The notes under the pieces were generated by a model. The model made no database searches and was not told the origin of the DNA. It saw nothing but the letters and a program-made list of their open reading frames with translations. Both the position numbers and the translations under genes were made by a program. Of a stretch of DNA of 59,558 nucleotides, positions 13,982 to 23,762 are shown in pieces. The stretch is from Syntrophus sp. (in: bacteria) (GTDB lineage: Bacteria; Desulfobacterota; Syntrophorhabdia; Syntrophorhabdales; Syntrophorhabdaceae): positions 1-59,558 of the forward strand of contig PNOF01000009.1 of NCBI GenBank assembly GCA_013824645.1. The letters are read 5' to 3'. Positions within the stretch are counted from its first letter, which is position 1. The number at the start of each line of letters is the position of its first letter.

Positions 13982-14575
13982 ATGAAACATCTTCCAATAA
14001 TCCTTTTTGCCTACCTGCTCGGATCAATACCAATTGGAGTGCTGCTTGCAAGGTTAAGAGGAAAAGATCCCAGAAAAATCGGCAGTGGAAATATCGGGGC
14101 TACCAATGTCATGAGGACTGCGGGAAAGACACTGGGTATCATAACGCTCTTTGGGGACATCCTGAAGGGGCTTATTCCGACACTCATTGCAGTATACCTT
14201 GATGAGCCGAAACTTTTCATTGCACTTGTCGGATTTACCGTATTTTTAGGACACCTTTTTCCGGTATTTCTTAAGTTTAAAGGCGGCAAAGGTGTCGCGA
14301 CAGGGGTTGGTGTTTATCTTGCAATAAGTCCACCTGCAATACTCATCAGTTTTGTTTTTTTTGTTATTGTTTTTATTATCTGGAAATATGTCTCTCTTGG
14401 ATCGCTCATAGGCACCGGCATGATACCGGTTTTGTTCTATCTGTTGAAGGCCCCGCCGGAATATATCATACTTTCCCTTATGATTGCTCTCTGTGTCTTC
14501 ATAAAACATAAAGATAATATAAAACGGCTCATGGCGGGAACGGAAAATAAGGTCAGACTGAGTAAGAAAACGTAA
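13982..14575 (+). CDS. plsY: Glycerol-3-phosphate acyltransferase PlsY
   Basis: PlsY transfers an acyl group from acyl-phosphate to glycerol-3-phosphate at the inner membrane, the first step of phospholipid synthesis. The 197-residue protein has the family signatures: L-G-S-I-P-I-G near residue 15, D-P-R-K-I-G-S-G-N-I-G-A-T-N (about 30-43), and K-F-K-G-G-K-G-V-A-T-G-V-G (about 98-110). It has five or so hydrophobic spans. The length is normal. The ribosome site is weak. It faces the adenine-deaminase-family gene convergently across a hairpin-rich 80-bp gap. Confidence 0.95.
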   Translation: MKHLPIILFAYLLGSIPIGVLLARLRGKDPRKIGSGNIGATNVMRTAGKTLGIITLFGDILKGLIPTLIAVYLDEPKLFIALVGFTVFLGHLFPVFLKFKGGKGVATGVGVYLAISPPAILISFVFFVIVFIIWKYVSLGSLIGTGMIPVLFYLLKAPPEYIILSLMIALCVFIKHKDNIKRLMAGTENKVRLSKKT

Positions 14576-14649
14576 ATCGTAAATTGGAAGTCGTCGATCA
14601 ACCGTGATCCGAAATGGTATCTTTTACCATTTACGACTATCGATTTACG
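14571..14649. terminator. Bidirectional terminator-like hairpins between convergent genes
   Basis: An inner hairpin AAATGGTA / TACCATTT (14612-14619 and 14625-14632) is nested inside outer arms CGTAAATCG / CGATTTACG (14571-14579 and 14641-14649). It lies between plsY and the minus-strand gene and could stop transcription from both sides, though T-runs are short. Confidence 0.5.
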
Positions 14650-14655
14650 GTTTCT

Positions 14656-16401
14656 CTATTTCACAAAAATTGAAACCAGCTTTTTCTTTTTGATATCTGC
14701 GAGGCCCTTATCGGTGATCCGCAAAAATGGCAATCCCGTAAAGGGGATTGTCTGTATGTTTAGAAAAGGTTTCTCAAGATAAGTCCCGATTTCCTCCAAT
14801 CTGAGCCCCAATTCTTTGATTTTGTCGCTTATTTCCTCCATAGTAGCAAGAGACATGATACCGAAAAGTTCCATGGGGAATTCATAGATGACGCGACCGT
14901 CCTTTACAATCACCGTCCCTCCCTGAATGTCGATGAGCCGGTTAACCGCAATTGCCATGTCTTGTTCGCTGCTGCCGGTAGTGAGGATATTCCCGGTGTC
15001 CCAGGTGAGGGTTGTTGCCACGGCGCCGTTTTTAATGCCTGTTCCTTTGATAAAGCCCTTTCCGAAGCGGCTCGAATTATTCTTATTGATCATCGCTACG
15101 GGGATCATATCATTGTTGAGGTCTTTTTCTATAAAACCGTTTTTCATCGATGTTTTTATGTGGATCTCCTTTGTGATGGTCGGGCTTACAACCTCGATAA
15201 CACGTATTACGGTTTTCCCTCTCCGGGTTTTGATCCTGAAATCTTCTTCGCTAATCTTTGCCGCTTTTATTGTATTTTTCAATTGCTCGGGATATATGTG
15301 GGGTTCAATCCTTTTTGTGAATTTCCCTGATTCAAAAACTATCTCCCCTGCTGCCATGACTTTTTCAATGGTGATCTTATTCAAATCGCTGAGGAAGAGT
15401 ATATCGGCGCATCTGAGGGGGGTAATGGCGCCAAGATATCTGAGACCATAGTAGTCTGCGGGGTTAATCGTCATCATCTTGATGGCCTCTATCGGTGAAA
15501 AGCCGTATTTTATGGCTTTTCGTCCGACAACATCCAGATAACCATCCTCCAGGAGCATAACGGCGTCGAAGAAGTCCGATACAAGAATAATCCTCCTCAT
15601 GTCGATATTGAGGTCTTTCAGCTTTGAAAGTTCCGGTAATTCCTGTCGTATGTAACCATCACGGATCATAATATAGAAACCGAGCCTCAGTTTTTCCATT
15701 ACTTCATCAAGGGTAATCGACTCATGGCAGGATGTAATACCTGTCAGAAGATATTCAACGAGCTTTTTTCCGTGGGCGCCCGCCGAATGGCCGTCAAGAC
15801 GCTTGTTAAGAGAGAGCGCAACCAATGCCTGATCGAGGAGTTTTTTATTGCCATCCAGTATCGGTGTCCAGTAAGCTTCACCAATCCCTACGACGTCGTC
15901 TCTTTTAAGCATTGCTGAAAATTCCTTGGGACTTAGGCCAAGAGAACTTTCCATTTTGGGAAATGGAGGTGTTAAGGGCGGTGCAAGGAAAAAGGACCTT
16001 ACTGGATAGCCTTTCATCCCATCCATAAGTGCCCTGATACCTTTCATGCCCGTTGCGCAGGCTGTAGCGCTTGTCTCTGTCACGACCGTTGTTGTGCCTC
16101 CCCGTATTGAATAGGGAACAAGCTCATGGAAGGGATAAACGCCGTCGATATGTGTATGGGCATCAATAAAGCCGGGGCAGAGATAGAGGCCTTGAGCATC
16201 AATGGTTCGGGATGCCTTGTAGGAGGAGGCGAGGGCGCTTTCTTCCACTGATGCGATATAGCCGTCTTTAATAATAACAGCGCGGCCTTCATCGATGTTG
16301 TTGGTGAATACATCGATGATCTTCCCATTGGTGATAACAGTATCCGGCGCTATTTTTCCTTTCACGACATTGATGAGCGTTTGTATTGTTTTTTTGTTCA
16401 T
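14656..16401 (-). CDS. ade: Adenine deaminase family protein (copy 1)
   Basis: Starting at 16401, where gagga lies just upstream, gives 581 residues, the usual length. Family members hydrolyse adenine to hypoxanthine and ammonia. The amidohydrolase metal motif is P-G-F-I-D-A-H-T-H-I-D (near residue 70). The conserved H-S-A-G-A-H-G-K-K-L and T-S-C-H-E-S (His) segments follow, then V-S-D-F (Asp) and T-I-N-P-A-D-Y-Y-G-L. A C-terminal domain with G-G-T-V-I-V-K-D-G is also typical. A second paralog lies at 17924 on the other strand with the yihY-like gene between. The exact substrate is not certain. Confidence 0.85.
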   Translation of the reverse strand: MNKKTIQTLINVVKGKIAPDTVITNGKIIDVFTNNIDEGRAVIIKDGYIASVEESALASSYKASRTIDAQGLYLCPGFIDAHTHIDGVYPFHELVPYSIRGGTTTVVTETSATACATGMKGIRALMDGMKGYPVRSFFLAPPLTPPFPKMESSLGLSPKEFSAMLKRDDVVGIGEAYWTPILDGNKKLLDQALVALSLNKRLDGHSAGAHGKKLVEYLLTGITSCHESITLDEVMEKLRLGFYIMIRDGYIRQELPELSKLKDLNIDMRRIILVSDFFDAVMLLEDGYLDVVGRKAIKYGFSPIEAIKMMTINPADYYGLRYLGAITPLRCADILFLSDLNKITIEKVMAAGEIVFESGKFTKRIEPHIYPEQLKNTIKAAKISEEDFRIKTRRGKTVIRVIEVVSPTITKEIHIKTSMKNGFIEKDLNNDMIPVAMINKNNSSRFGKGFIKGTGIKNGAVATTLTWDTGNILTTGSSEQDMAIAVNRLIDIQGGTVIVKDGRVIYEFPMELFGIMSLATMEEISDKIKELGLRLEEIGTYLEKPFLNIQTIPFTGLPFLRITDKGLADIKKKKLVSIFVK

Positions 16402-16508
16402 TGTGAATTCCTCTCGTGCATTCTGGTTGACAAAGTACTTTATTTTACATAAAAAGCACAAGGTTTGTAAATTTTTCCTATTTTATATACAATAAACACA
16501 GGAGAAAC

Positions 16509-17720
16509 ATGACTGGCAAGTCAGGATCGAATTTCAGCTTTGCCCTGCTCATTTTCAAGGAATCTCTCCGTTCCTTTAAAAAGAACAGCAATTTCAACAC
16601 GGCAGCATCTCTTGCGTATTATGGTTTTTTTGCCTTTATACCCCTTTTTTTTATTGTACTCTCTCTTCTTAGCATCAGAACAACTCCCCTGTATCTTTTA
16701 GCAGATGGCATTGAACGTGTGACAGGGCTGATATTCCCTCAGTTCGGAAAAGTAATCACCGATGAGGTCTATTTACTCGCAAAGCACAGAAATGCCATCG
16801 GCATATTCGGTTTTGCCGCCCTTGTCTGGTCTATTACCCCGCTTATTAATGCGGCACGAAATGCCTTTGTAACTATTTTTAGTGTCCAAAGAAAGGCGTC
16901 CTTTCTTAAGTCAATGATTGTTGATATGATAGCTTTATCGGTTATTGTTTTGCTCTTTGCAGCGCTTGTTGCCAGCGAACTCTACTATGAGACCGTTGCA
17001 AAGAGTATGTTTATCTATAATCCCCTGGTCTCCGGGATTATAGATTACGCAATCCCTTTTGTGGTAACCTTCCTCTCTATTCTCTTTTTTTATACTATTT
17101 TTTCGCCCTTTCGACTGAAGATGAGCCACCTTGTGCCTGCTTCCCTCCTCGTTTCGTTTCTCTGGATATCCATGAAGGAGTTTTTCTCCGGTTTTCTTAT
17201 CATGAACCCCCATTATGGCTTCGCATTCGGATCATTGCGGGCAATCTTCGTGCTTATCACCTGGTCCTTTTTATCCTTTTGTATATTGCTTTTTGGTGCT
17301 GAAATAATGGCAAATATGAGAAATACAGAGGTTATTTTATTAAAAAAAATCATCTTTAAAAGACGTGTTTCAAAAGCTGTAAGTAAGGAAATCCTGGAGA
17401 GATTTGCAAAAAATTATACTGAAGGTGAAATAATTTATGACCTTGGAGAGCCGGCAGACAGTATGTTCTATATTCTCTCCGGCAATGTAGAGGTCCATGA
17501 AGGCGAAAAAGCACCTTCAATTATGGGTGAGGGGGCCTATTTTGGAGCATTATCAATGTTTCTTGAAGAACCGAGAACTGATAGCGCCTCAGCTGTGACG
17601 GATGGTACGAGATTAGTTTTGATCTCTCGTGATAATTTCGAGACAATTGTTAGGGGACATCCGATGATCGTCTTTAATGTCTTGAAAGATGCAGCTTTTG
17701 CAATGAAAGCCAACCGGTAA
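16509..17720 (+). CDS. YihY/BrkB membrane protein fused to a cyclic-nucleotide-binding domain
   Basis: The first 275 residues are a YihY/BrkB-type protein: F-N-T-A-A-S-L-A-Y-Y-G-F-F-A-F-I-P near residue 30, about six membrane spans, and G-F-A-F-G-S-L-R-A-I near 240. Residues about 300-400 are a cyclic-nucleotide-binding-type beta-roll with the signature L-G-E-P-A-D-S-M-F-Y-I-L-S-G-N-V-E-V and G-E-G-A-Y-F-G-A-L-S. The canonical phosphate-binding Arg is not obvious. The usual YihY family has no such tail, so the domain may sense a nucleotide or act structurally. It has gagaaac before its ATG. Neighbours are two adenine-deaminase-family genes, which do not explain its role. Confidence 0.85.
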   Translation: MTGKSGSNFSFALLIFKESLRSFKKNSNFNTAASLAYYGFFAFIPLFFIVLSLLSIRTTPLYLLADGIERVTGLIFPQFGKVITDEVYLLAKHRNAIGIFGFAALVWSITPLINAARNAFVTIFSVQRKASFLKSMIVDMIALSVIVLLFAALVASELYYETVAKSMFIYNPLVSGIIDYAIPFVVTFLSILFFYTIFSPFRLKMSHLVPASLLVSFLWISMKEFFSGFLIMNPHYGFAFGSLRAIFVLITWSFLSFCILLFGAEIMANMRNTEVILLKKIIFKRRVSKAVSKEILERFAKNYTEGEIIYDLGEPADSMFYILSGNVEVHEGEKAPSIMGEGAYFGALSMFLEEPRTDSASAVTDGTRLVLISRDNFETIVRGHPMIVFNVLKDAAFAMKANR

Positions 17721-17923
17721 AAGGCCGGAATAGTGTTGATAAAAGATAATTTTTACGCTAAATTGAATTCAATCGAAAGAAAAGCATAATGATAATAATA
17801 ATAAATATCCGCGACCCATTATTTGCTGTCAGGAAGATATTGCTTGAAAATACAAATGATATATCAGCCCGGCTGGCCTGAATCGATCGTAGCGGATTTT
17901 AAATAATTGACGGTGAAGCTGAC

Positions 17924-19660
17924 ATGATTGAAAAAACATTGCAGGACACAAAAGGGCTGGTAAGGGTTGCATATGGTGAACAATACCCTGACTGTATAAT
18001 CACGAATACCCGCATTCTTAATATCTTTGATGGTACGATATTTGAAGGTAATATCTGGATATACAGAAACTGGATAGCCTATGTAGGTGAAAAAGAACCG
18101 ATAAAAGATGAGAGAACTACCTTCATTGACGGTGAAGGTTATGTGGCGATCCCGGGTTATATCGATGCCCATGGACATGCCGATCTCTTCTATAACCCGG
18201 CCACATTTGGTGACATGGTTATCACAACGGGGACTACTACGGTATTCTCCGATGGGCATGATATGATCAATTCTATTGGCGTGGAAGGGTTTATAGAGGT
18301 ATTGAAAACAAGCGATACCTTTTCTGTAAAGTTTCTCTGGGGGGTTCCCGCAACCTACCCGCCCTATCCGGATGTCGAGGGTGGGGAAATGTTTTCTTTC
18401 TATGATGTCTGGAGACTCTTTTCCCGGTATCGTGAATGTGTTTCTATGAGTGAACTTTCCCCCTATATGAGGATCTTGAAAAATGAAGATGAGATTCTCG
18501 AAAGGGTCCTCATGGCCCGTTCCCTTGGTAAGAATGTTGAGGGACATACGCTCGGTGCATCCTATGACAGGTTAAATGTCCTGGTTGCAGCGGGTATTAC
18601 CTCATGCCATGAGTCAATACGGGAAAGTGACCTCAGAAACAGGATAAGGCTCGGTCTCGCAACTATGGTGCGCCACAGTTCCATACGGAGTGACCTGAAA
18701 GAGCTCTGTCCCGTCATAAAGACGCTGCCCAAGGACTCTGTCATGCTTGTATCTGATGGCATATTCGCTGCCGATTTATGTACCAAGGGCTACATGGATT
18801 GTGTAGTCAAGGCGGCCATCGGTTTTGGTCTGAAACCGGAAGATGCAATCCGCATGGCAACGTTGAATCCTGCACGATATTTCAGAATGGACAACGATAT
18901 AGGGAGTATCACTCCCGGCAGGATCGCCGATATTCTGCTCCTCGAAGACCTTGAACATCCAACACCGGTGAAGGTTATTGAAAGGGGGCGGCTGGCGGCT
19001 GATCATGGCATGCTGACAAGAAAGGAAGTTTCATTTCCCGATATCGGAACACGGTTTAACCCCTATGTGTTTGACAGAGTTGGCAAGGAAGAATTCCTTA
19101 TAGAGAAAAAAGGAGAAGGTACTGTCCCGGTTATTGATATTGTGGACAGGACAGTTACGAAAAAAATTGATTACAGGCTCCCCGACGATGGTACATACCT
19201 CCTGTCCGACAGATCGGGAGATGTGCGGAAAATCGTCTGCACGAGAAGAGACACAAAGAAGTGGGGAAAGGGTTTTGTGAGGGGTATCGGTGCATCTGTA
19301 GGAGCTATTGCCTCAACGGTTTGTCACGAGACCCACGGTCTTCTGGTAACCGGCTTCGATGACGACGATATGGAGCTTGCAGCCAATACAGCGCTCTCTA
19401 TGGGTGGAGGTGTTGTCTTTGTAGATGGTCGAAAAGTCCTGTATACGTTATCTCTCCCTTATGGCGCCACAATGTCCGGGCTTCCCATTAAAGAGCTTGC
19501 GGAAGAGTTGAGACAGGCCGGCAGCATTTTGCAGAAAAAAGGAAGTTCTCTGGATGATCCCCTCTGGACAATAGTGTTTCTTACCTTTACTTCTATTGTC
19601 GAAGTGAGACTGACCGTTTCCGGTGTATATGATGTGAAAAAGGCGGCAATAATATTTTGA
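17924..19660 (+). CDS. Adenine deaminase family protein (copy 2)
   Basis: The 578-residue protein has P-G-Y-I-D-A-H-G-H-A-D (metal-binding His pair) near residue 80, G-H-T-L-G-A-S-Y-D-R-L and T-S-C-H-E-S near 210-230, V-S-D-G-I (Asp) and T-L-N-P-A-R-Y-F, with the C-terminal G-G-G-V-V-F-V-D-G typical of the family. It is intact but clearly diverged from copy 1, including a different opening of the His motif (HGH rather than HTH). The stop overlaps the TTG start of the penicillin-binding protein. Adenine or a related purine is the expected substrate. The paralog pair may have split specificity. Confidence 0.82.
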   Translation: MIEKTLQDTKGLVRVAYGEQYPDCIITNTRILNIFDGTIFEGNIWIYRNWIAYVGEKEPIKDERTTFIDGEGYVAIPGYIDAHGHADLFYNPATFGDMVITTGTTTVFSDGHDMINSIGVEGFIEVLKTSDTFSVKFLWGVPATYPPYPDVEGGEMFSFYDVWRLFSRYRECVSMSELSPYMRILKNEDEILERVLMARSLGKNVEGHTLGASYDRLNVLVAAGITSCHESIRESDLRNRIRLGLATMVRHSSIRSDLKELCPVIKTLPKDSVMLVSDGIFAADLCTKGYMDCVVKAAIGFGLKPEDAIRMATLNPARYFRMDNDIGSITPGRIADILLLEDLEHPTPVKVIERGRLAADHGMLTRKEVSFPDIGTRFNPYVFDRVGKEEFLIEKKGEGTVPVIDIVDRTVTKKIDYRLPDDGTYLLSDRSGDVRKIVCTRRDTKKWGKGFVRGIGASVGAIASTVCHETHGLLVTGFDDDDMELAANTALSMGGGVVFVDGRKVLYTLSLPYGATMSGLPIKELAEELRQAGSILQKKGSSLDDPLWTIVFLTFTSIVEVRLTVSGVYDVKKAAIIF

Positions 19661-21783
19661 AAAAGAAGAAAAGAAAAAGACCGCTCCATATTTATTTAAT
19701 CTGGCTCATTATCCTATCTTTGCTCCTTTTAACAGCAGGCTTTATTGTCTACATTTTAAATGACATCCCCTCGGTCAATGTTCTGAAACATCTGGAAAAT
19801 AAGCCTGTAAGCAGTGTCTATGACGTGAATGACCAGCTCGTGTATCTTTTTGTGCCTGATAACAGGATATTTGTTTCCTATAATAAAATACCGAAGCATG
19901 TGAAAGAGGCCTTCCTCGCCGCCGAAGACGCGGATTTTTTTAAACACGGCGGTGTTGATTTTTTGAGTATTGCAAGGGCTTTTGTGAAAAACATTGCCTA
20001 CGGAAAACTTGCTCAGGGCGGAAGTACCATCACCCAGCAGGTCATTAAGTCTCTTGTCCTCGGTCCTGAAAAGAATATTACAAGAAAAGTGAGAGAAGCT
20101 ATTCTGGCATACAGGCTTGAGAATTCACTAACCAAGCATGAAATACTTAATCTCTACCTCAATAATATCTATATGGGGCATGGTGTCTATGGGATAGAAG
20201 CGGCCTCTCAGGTATATTTTGGCAGACATGTCTGGGAGATATCAAGGGCTGAAGCGGCCCTTCTGGCTGGAATTGTGCAGGCTCCCTCACGATATACACC
20301 AAAAAAACACCCTGGTAATGCACGGATGAGGCAGGAATACGTCATAGACCAGTTGTATGAGAAGGGGTTTATAAACGATAAAACCAGAAAGAGCATACTC
20401 AAGGAAAAGACTCAGATCCGGGAAGACCATGGTGTATTTTCCGACAGCTATTATAAGGACTTGATTTTCAGGTATATTGAGGAGAAATACGGTAAAGGGA
20501 TCATGTCAAGAAAGGGCCTTAAGATCTACGCCGCTGTTGACAGCCAGTTTCAGAAACTTGGTGAAGATGCGGTAAAAAGGGGCCTGGCGTTGTACGAACA
20601 AAGACAAGGCGAGTATAAGGTAATCGAACAGTTGAGTAAGGCGAAATGGGATCATTTTATTAATGCTGAAGAGAAAGATATTAAACTGACAGGATTTACG
20701 AACGGAAAGATGTACAATATACTTGTTTCTGAACGGCTGAAAGAGGGGTACACTGTCTTTGCCGGAAAACAGAAGGGTCTGCTCAAGATAGACACATTTC
20801 CATTTAAACCTGGTGATGTCGTAAAAGGTACCTATAAGGGGATTGACAAAAAGAAGGTCCCTCTTTTTCTCCCTCAAAGGACACTCAAGGTTGAAGGGGC
20901 GCTGCTCTGCATGGATGTTCAGACAGGCTATGTTTATGCTATCGTGGGAGGAAGGGATTTTGAAAGAAGCCCATACAACCGGGCAACATCAGCAAAAATA
21001 CAATCAGGAAGCGCTTTTAAACCCTTTATCTACGTAACGGCGCTCAAAAAGGGTTACCAGCCTGATTCAATTATTGTTGACGAGCCGAAACAGTATGGTT
21101 CCTGGACACCGAAAAATTATGACGGTAAATACGCGGGGCAAATAAGCATCAAAGATGCTGTGGCTTATTCAAAAAATGCCGCTACAGTGAGACTTCTTGA
21201 AGATATAGGCGTTGATTCTGTAAAAGAAACAGTGAAAGAATTAGGCATTGATGCTCCTCTGGAGAACAATCTCTCCATTGCTCTCGGAACTTCGGGCCTT
21301 ACGCTTCTTGATCTCGTAAAAGGATTTTCTGCCTTTGCAAATGGAGGCAGCAGAATAAAGCCTGTTTTCGTGAGAAGGGTTATGGACAATCAGGGAAATG
21401 TACTGGAAGAAAATGGTCCCCAAAAGGAGCGGGTTTTACCGGAAGACGTAGCAGCGAAAATGAACCTTCTTTTAAAGGGGCCCACTGACTATGGAACAGC
21501 AAAAGGAGTATCTTCGAGACTTGGGTATCCTGTTGCCGGAAAGACGGGGACGACGAGCAATTATTACGATGCGCTTTTTGTCGGTTACTCACCGCACATT
21601 GCAACAGGAGTGTGGATTGGGTTTGATGAAAGGGCATCGCTCGGGAAAGGAGAGAGTGGGGCACGGGTCTGCCTGCCTGTGTGGATGAGCTTTATGGGAT
21701 CGGCGTTGCACCGTTATCCGCCCGACGACTTCCCTGGTATTGATGCAGGCCCTTTAGATATAAACCAATTGTTGCGTTATTAA
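19657..21783 (+). CDS. Class A penicillin-binding protein (PBP1A type)
   Basis: The 708-residue protein is a bifunctional peptidoglycan synthase. A basic start is followed by one membrane span (about 12-33). The glycosyltransferase family 51 domain has E-D-A-D-F-F-K-H-G-G-V-D (catalytic Glu near 90), Q-G-G-S-T-I-T-Q-Q and R-K-V-R-E-A. The transpeptidase domain carries S-A-F-K-P-F (nucleophile Ser near 450), S-K-N and K-T-G-T-T-S (near 629). The TTG start shares four bases (TTGA) with the stop of the previous gene, so translation may be coupled. It is complete, and its C-terminus ends near L-L-R-Y without a tail. Confidence 0.93.
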   Translation: MKKKKRKRPLHIYLIWLIILSLLLLTAGFIVYILNDIPSVNVLKHLENKPVSSVYDVNDQLVYLFVPDNRIFVSYNKIPKHVKEAFLAAEDADFFKHGGVDFLSIARAFVKNIAYGKLAQGGSTITQQVIKSLVLGPEKNITRKVREAILAYRLENSLTKHEILNLYLNNIYMGHGVYGIEAASQVYFGRHVWEISRAEAALLAGIVQAPSRYTPKKHPGNARMRQEYVIDQLYEKGFINDKTRKSILKEKTQIREDHGVFSDSYYKDLIFRYIEEKYGKGIMSRKGLKIYAAVDSQFQKLGEDAVKRGLALYEQRQGEYKVIEQLSKAKWDHFINAEEKDIKLTGFTNGKMYNILVSERLKEGYTVFAGKQKGLLKIDTFPFKPGDVVKGTYKGIDKKKVPLFLPQRTLKVEGALLCMDVQTGYVYAIVGGRDFERSPYNRATSAKIQSGSAFKPFIYVTALKKGYQPDSIIVDEPKQYGSWTPKNYDGKYAGQISIKDAVAYSKNAATVRLLEDIGVDSVKETVKELGIDAPLENNLSIALGTSGLTLLDLVKGFSAFANGGSRIKPVFVRRVMDNQGNVLEENGPQKERVLPEDVAAKMNLLLKGPTDYGTAKGVSSRLGYPVAGKTGTTSNYYDALFVGYSPHIATGVWIGFDERASLGKGESGARVCLPVWMSFMGSALHRYPPDDFPGIDAGPLDINQLLRY

Positions 21784-21863
21784 AGGATAATATGCTGTAA
21801 AATGTATTAAAAAAGCGTTAAGCTTATATGTTTTAAACAAAGTATGCAAACAAAGGAGTTATT

Positions 21864-22376
21864 ATGAACCTATTCAAAAAGATATTGGTAACAGCATGTT
21901 TTGGTGTTATTTGCCTTGGGTTTTCCGGCCAATCCTGGGGAGCCGACTGGACATTCTATTACCAGACCGAAGTGGAAGATGAAATCAAGACAATAGTGGA
22001 AAAATACTACTATGACAAAGCAAGCATAGAAAGACCACAGAAGAATATCCTTAAGTTTACGCAAAGGATAACAATACTGGTAAAAGGCAGCGAAGAAACC
22101 GACAAAAAGGTAATGCAGATGGAGATGAACTGCACTTCCCGTCAATATAGGATATTATCTCAAACGGAATATGATGTGGCAACCGGTAAAGTTATTACGG
22201 AGGGCCAGACGGAAAGCCCGGCATGGAAACGGTTTAGTCTGGATTCTGTGATGGGAGACCTTCGCGATAACCTCTGTTTTGAGAAAACTCAGAAGAAGGA
22301 ACCGGAGAAAAAAGCGGAGAAAAAGCAAAAAGATAAGGAACCTGACAAGCAGAAAGACAAAGAGCCGGTAAAATAA
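21864..22376 (+). CDS. Secreted surface-adhesin-E-like protein with Lys/Glu tail
   Basis: A signal peptide is visible (K-K-I-L-V-T-A-C-F-G-V-I-C-L-G-F, cleavage likely after S-W-G-A). The mature domain (about 28-140) starts D-W-T-F-Y-Y-Q-T, has one Cys near the centre (M-E-M-N-C-T-S-R) and another near the end, and is of the type seen in surface-adhesin protein E. The last 30 residues are repeats of Lys/Glu/Asp/Pro. Function is unknown, probably envelope-associated. A good ribosome site (aaaggagtt) precedes the ATG. Confidence 0.7.
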   Translation: MNLFKKILVTACFGVICLGFSGQSWGADWTFYYQTEVEDEIKTIVEKYYYDKASIERPQKNILKFTQRITILVKGSEETDKKVMQMEMNCTSRQYRILSQTEYDVATGKVITEGQTESPAWKRFSLDSVMGDLRDNLCFEKTQKKEPEKKAEKKQKDKEPDKQKDKEPVK

Positions 22377-22397
22377 AGTATTATTTACCTGCTGTAA

Positions 22398-23762
22398 TTA
22401 TTTACCGATGCAGAATTGATGAAAAATTTGATGCAGAATCTCTTCTGTAGTGCTTTCGCCGGTGATTTCAGCAAGATGATGGAGGCTTTCGTGGAGTTCG
22501 AAGGCGATAAGCTCCAGAGGTTCGCCCTCCTTTTTTAAAAGGAGGGCTCTATCGATGTTGTCTTTTATTCTTATTAAAGCATCCCGGTGTCTCATGTTGG
22601 TGATCAGAAGTCCGTTGCCCCGTTTAATCCCTTCGGTAAGTTTTAAAAAGGCTTTCTCTTTAAGCTCATCGATACCGGTGCCATTTAAGGCCGAAATATG
22701 GACCAAATGATCCTTCGATGCCAGGGACTCTTTGTTGAGAGATTGCGGAAGATCGATCTTGTTGATGGCAACAAGATGCCGCCGGTCATGAATGGCACGA
22801 AAAACCTCTGCATCCTCGTCCGAATATGGTTGTGAGCCGTCAAGGAGCCAGATAATAAGATCAACTTCGGAGATTTTTTCTTTGACCCGTTTCATGCCTT
22901 CTTTTTCGACGACATTACCGTTTTTTCTAATGCCTGCCGTGTCTATCAGTTTTATTTTCATACCCTTCAGATACATCACGTCTTCAATGAGGTCTCTTGT
23001 CGTACCGGCAAGGGGTGTCACTATGGCCCTTTCTTTTGTGAGAAGCGCATTCAAGAGACTTGATTTACCTACATTGGTTTTTCCTGTGATGAGAACTTCG
23101 AAGCCCTGTTTTATTCCCCTGCCTTCATAGTATGAATGGATCAGTTCTTCGATACTGGTTTTGGTCTTTTCGAGTGGTGGTAATATTACGTCGATATTAA
23201 TATCGATATCTTCTTCAGGAAAATCAATCAAAGCTTCTATGGCAGCAAGAGTATTCCTCAATACATTCCGAAACCCTTCCATCTTTTTTGAAAGGGCGCC
23301 GCGAAGATATTGCACTGCGTAGTGTAGCTCTTCGTCGGTTTCGCTTCGGATGATGTCAAGGACAGATTCTGCCTGTAAAAGATCGATCCTGCCGTTTAAA
23401 AAAGCTCTTTTGGTGAATTCCCCCGGTTCTGCCAGTCTTGCACCACATGTGAGAATGAGTGAGAGAATACTTCGTTGAGTACTATATCCACCATGAGAAT
23501 ATATTTCTGCAATATTTTCACGTGTATATGTATGAGGAGCAGACATAAATACAGTAAATACTTCATCCAATGCCTGACTATTTGCTGGATTTGTTATATA
23601 ACCGAGATAAAGCTTCCGGGGCGTGAATTGTCCCTTTTTGTTTCTTGCCTTAAAGATATGTTTTGCTATCTCATGGGCTTTTTTTCCGCTTATCCGTATA
23701 ATACCCACGCCACCTTCGCCTGGTGGTGTGGAAATTGCACATATGGTATCAGCGTCTTCCAT
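22398..23762 (-). CDS. mnmE: tRNA modification GTPase MnmE
   Basis: MnmE, with MnmG, modifies U34 of certain tRNAs. The start at 23762 (MEDADTICAIST) gives 454 residues, the usual length, and a ggag just upstream. The first 120 residues are the folate-binding domain, followed by a helical region and a G domain with G-K-T-N-V-G-K-S-S, D-T-A-G-I-R and N-K-I-D. The C-terminus ends F-C-I-G-K, the family's essential C-x-G-K motif. It overlaps the end of jag by 14 bases, within the classic rpmH-rnpA-yidD-yidC-jag-mnmE order. Confidence 0.97.
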   Translation of the reverse strand: MEDADTICAISTPPGEGGVGIIRISGKKAHEIAKHIFKARNKKGQFTPRKLYLGYITNPANSQALDEVFTVFMSAPHTYTRENIAEIYSHGGYSTQRSILSLILTCGARLAEPGEFTKRAFLNGRIDLLQAESVLDIIRSETDEELHYAVQYLRGALSKKMEGFRNVLRNTLAAIEALIDFPEEDIDINIDVILPPLEKTKTSIEELIHSYYEGRGIKQGFEVLITGKTNVGKSSLLNALLTKERAIVTPLAGTTRDLIEDVMYLKGMKIKLIDTAGIRKNGNVVEKEGMKRVKEKISEVDLIIWLLDGSQPYSDEDAEVFRAIHDRRHLVAINKIDLPQSLNKESLASKDHLVHISALNGTGIDELKEKAFLKLTEGIKRGNGLLITNMRHRDALIRIKDNIDRALLLKKEGEPLELIAFELHESLHHLAEITGESTTEEILHQIFHQFCIGK

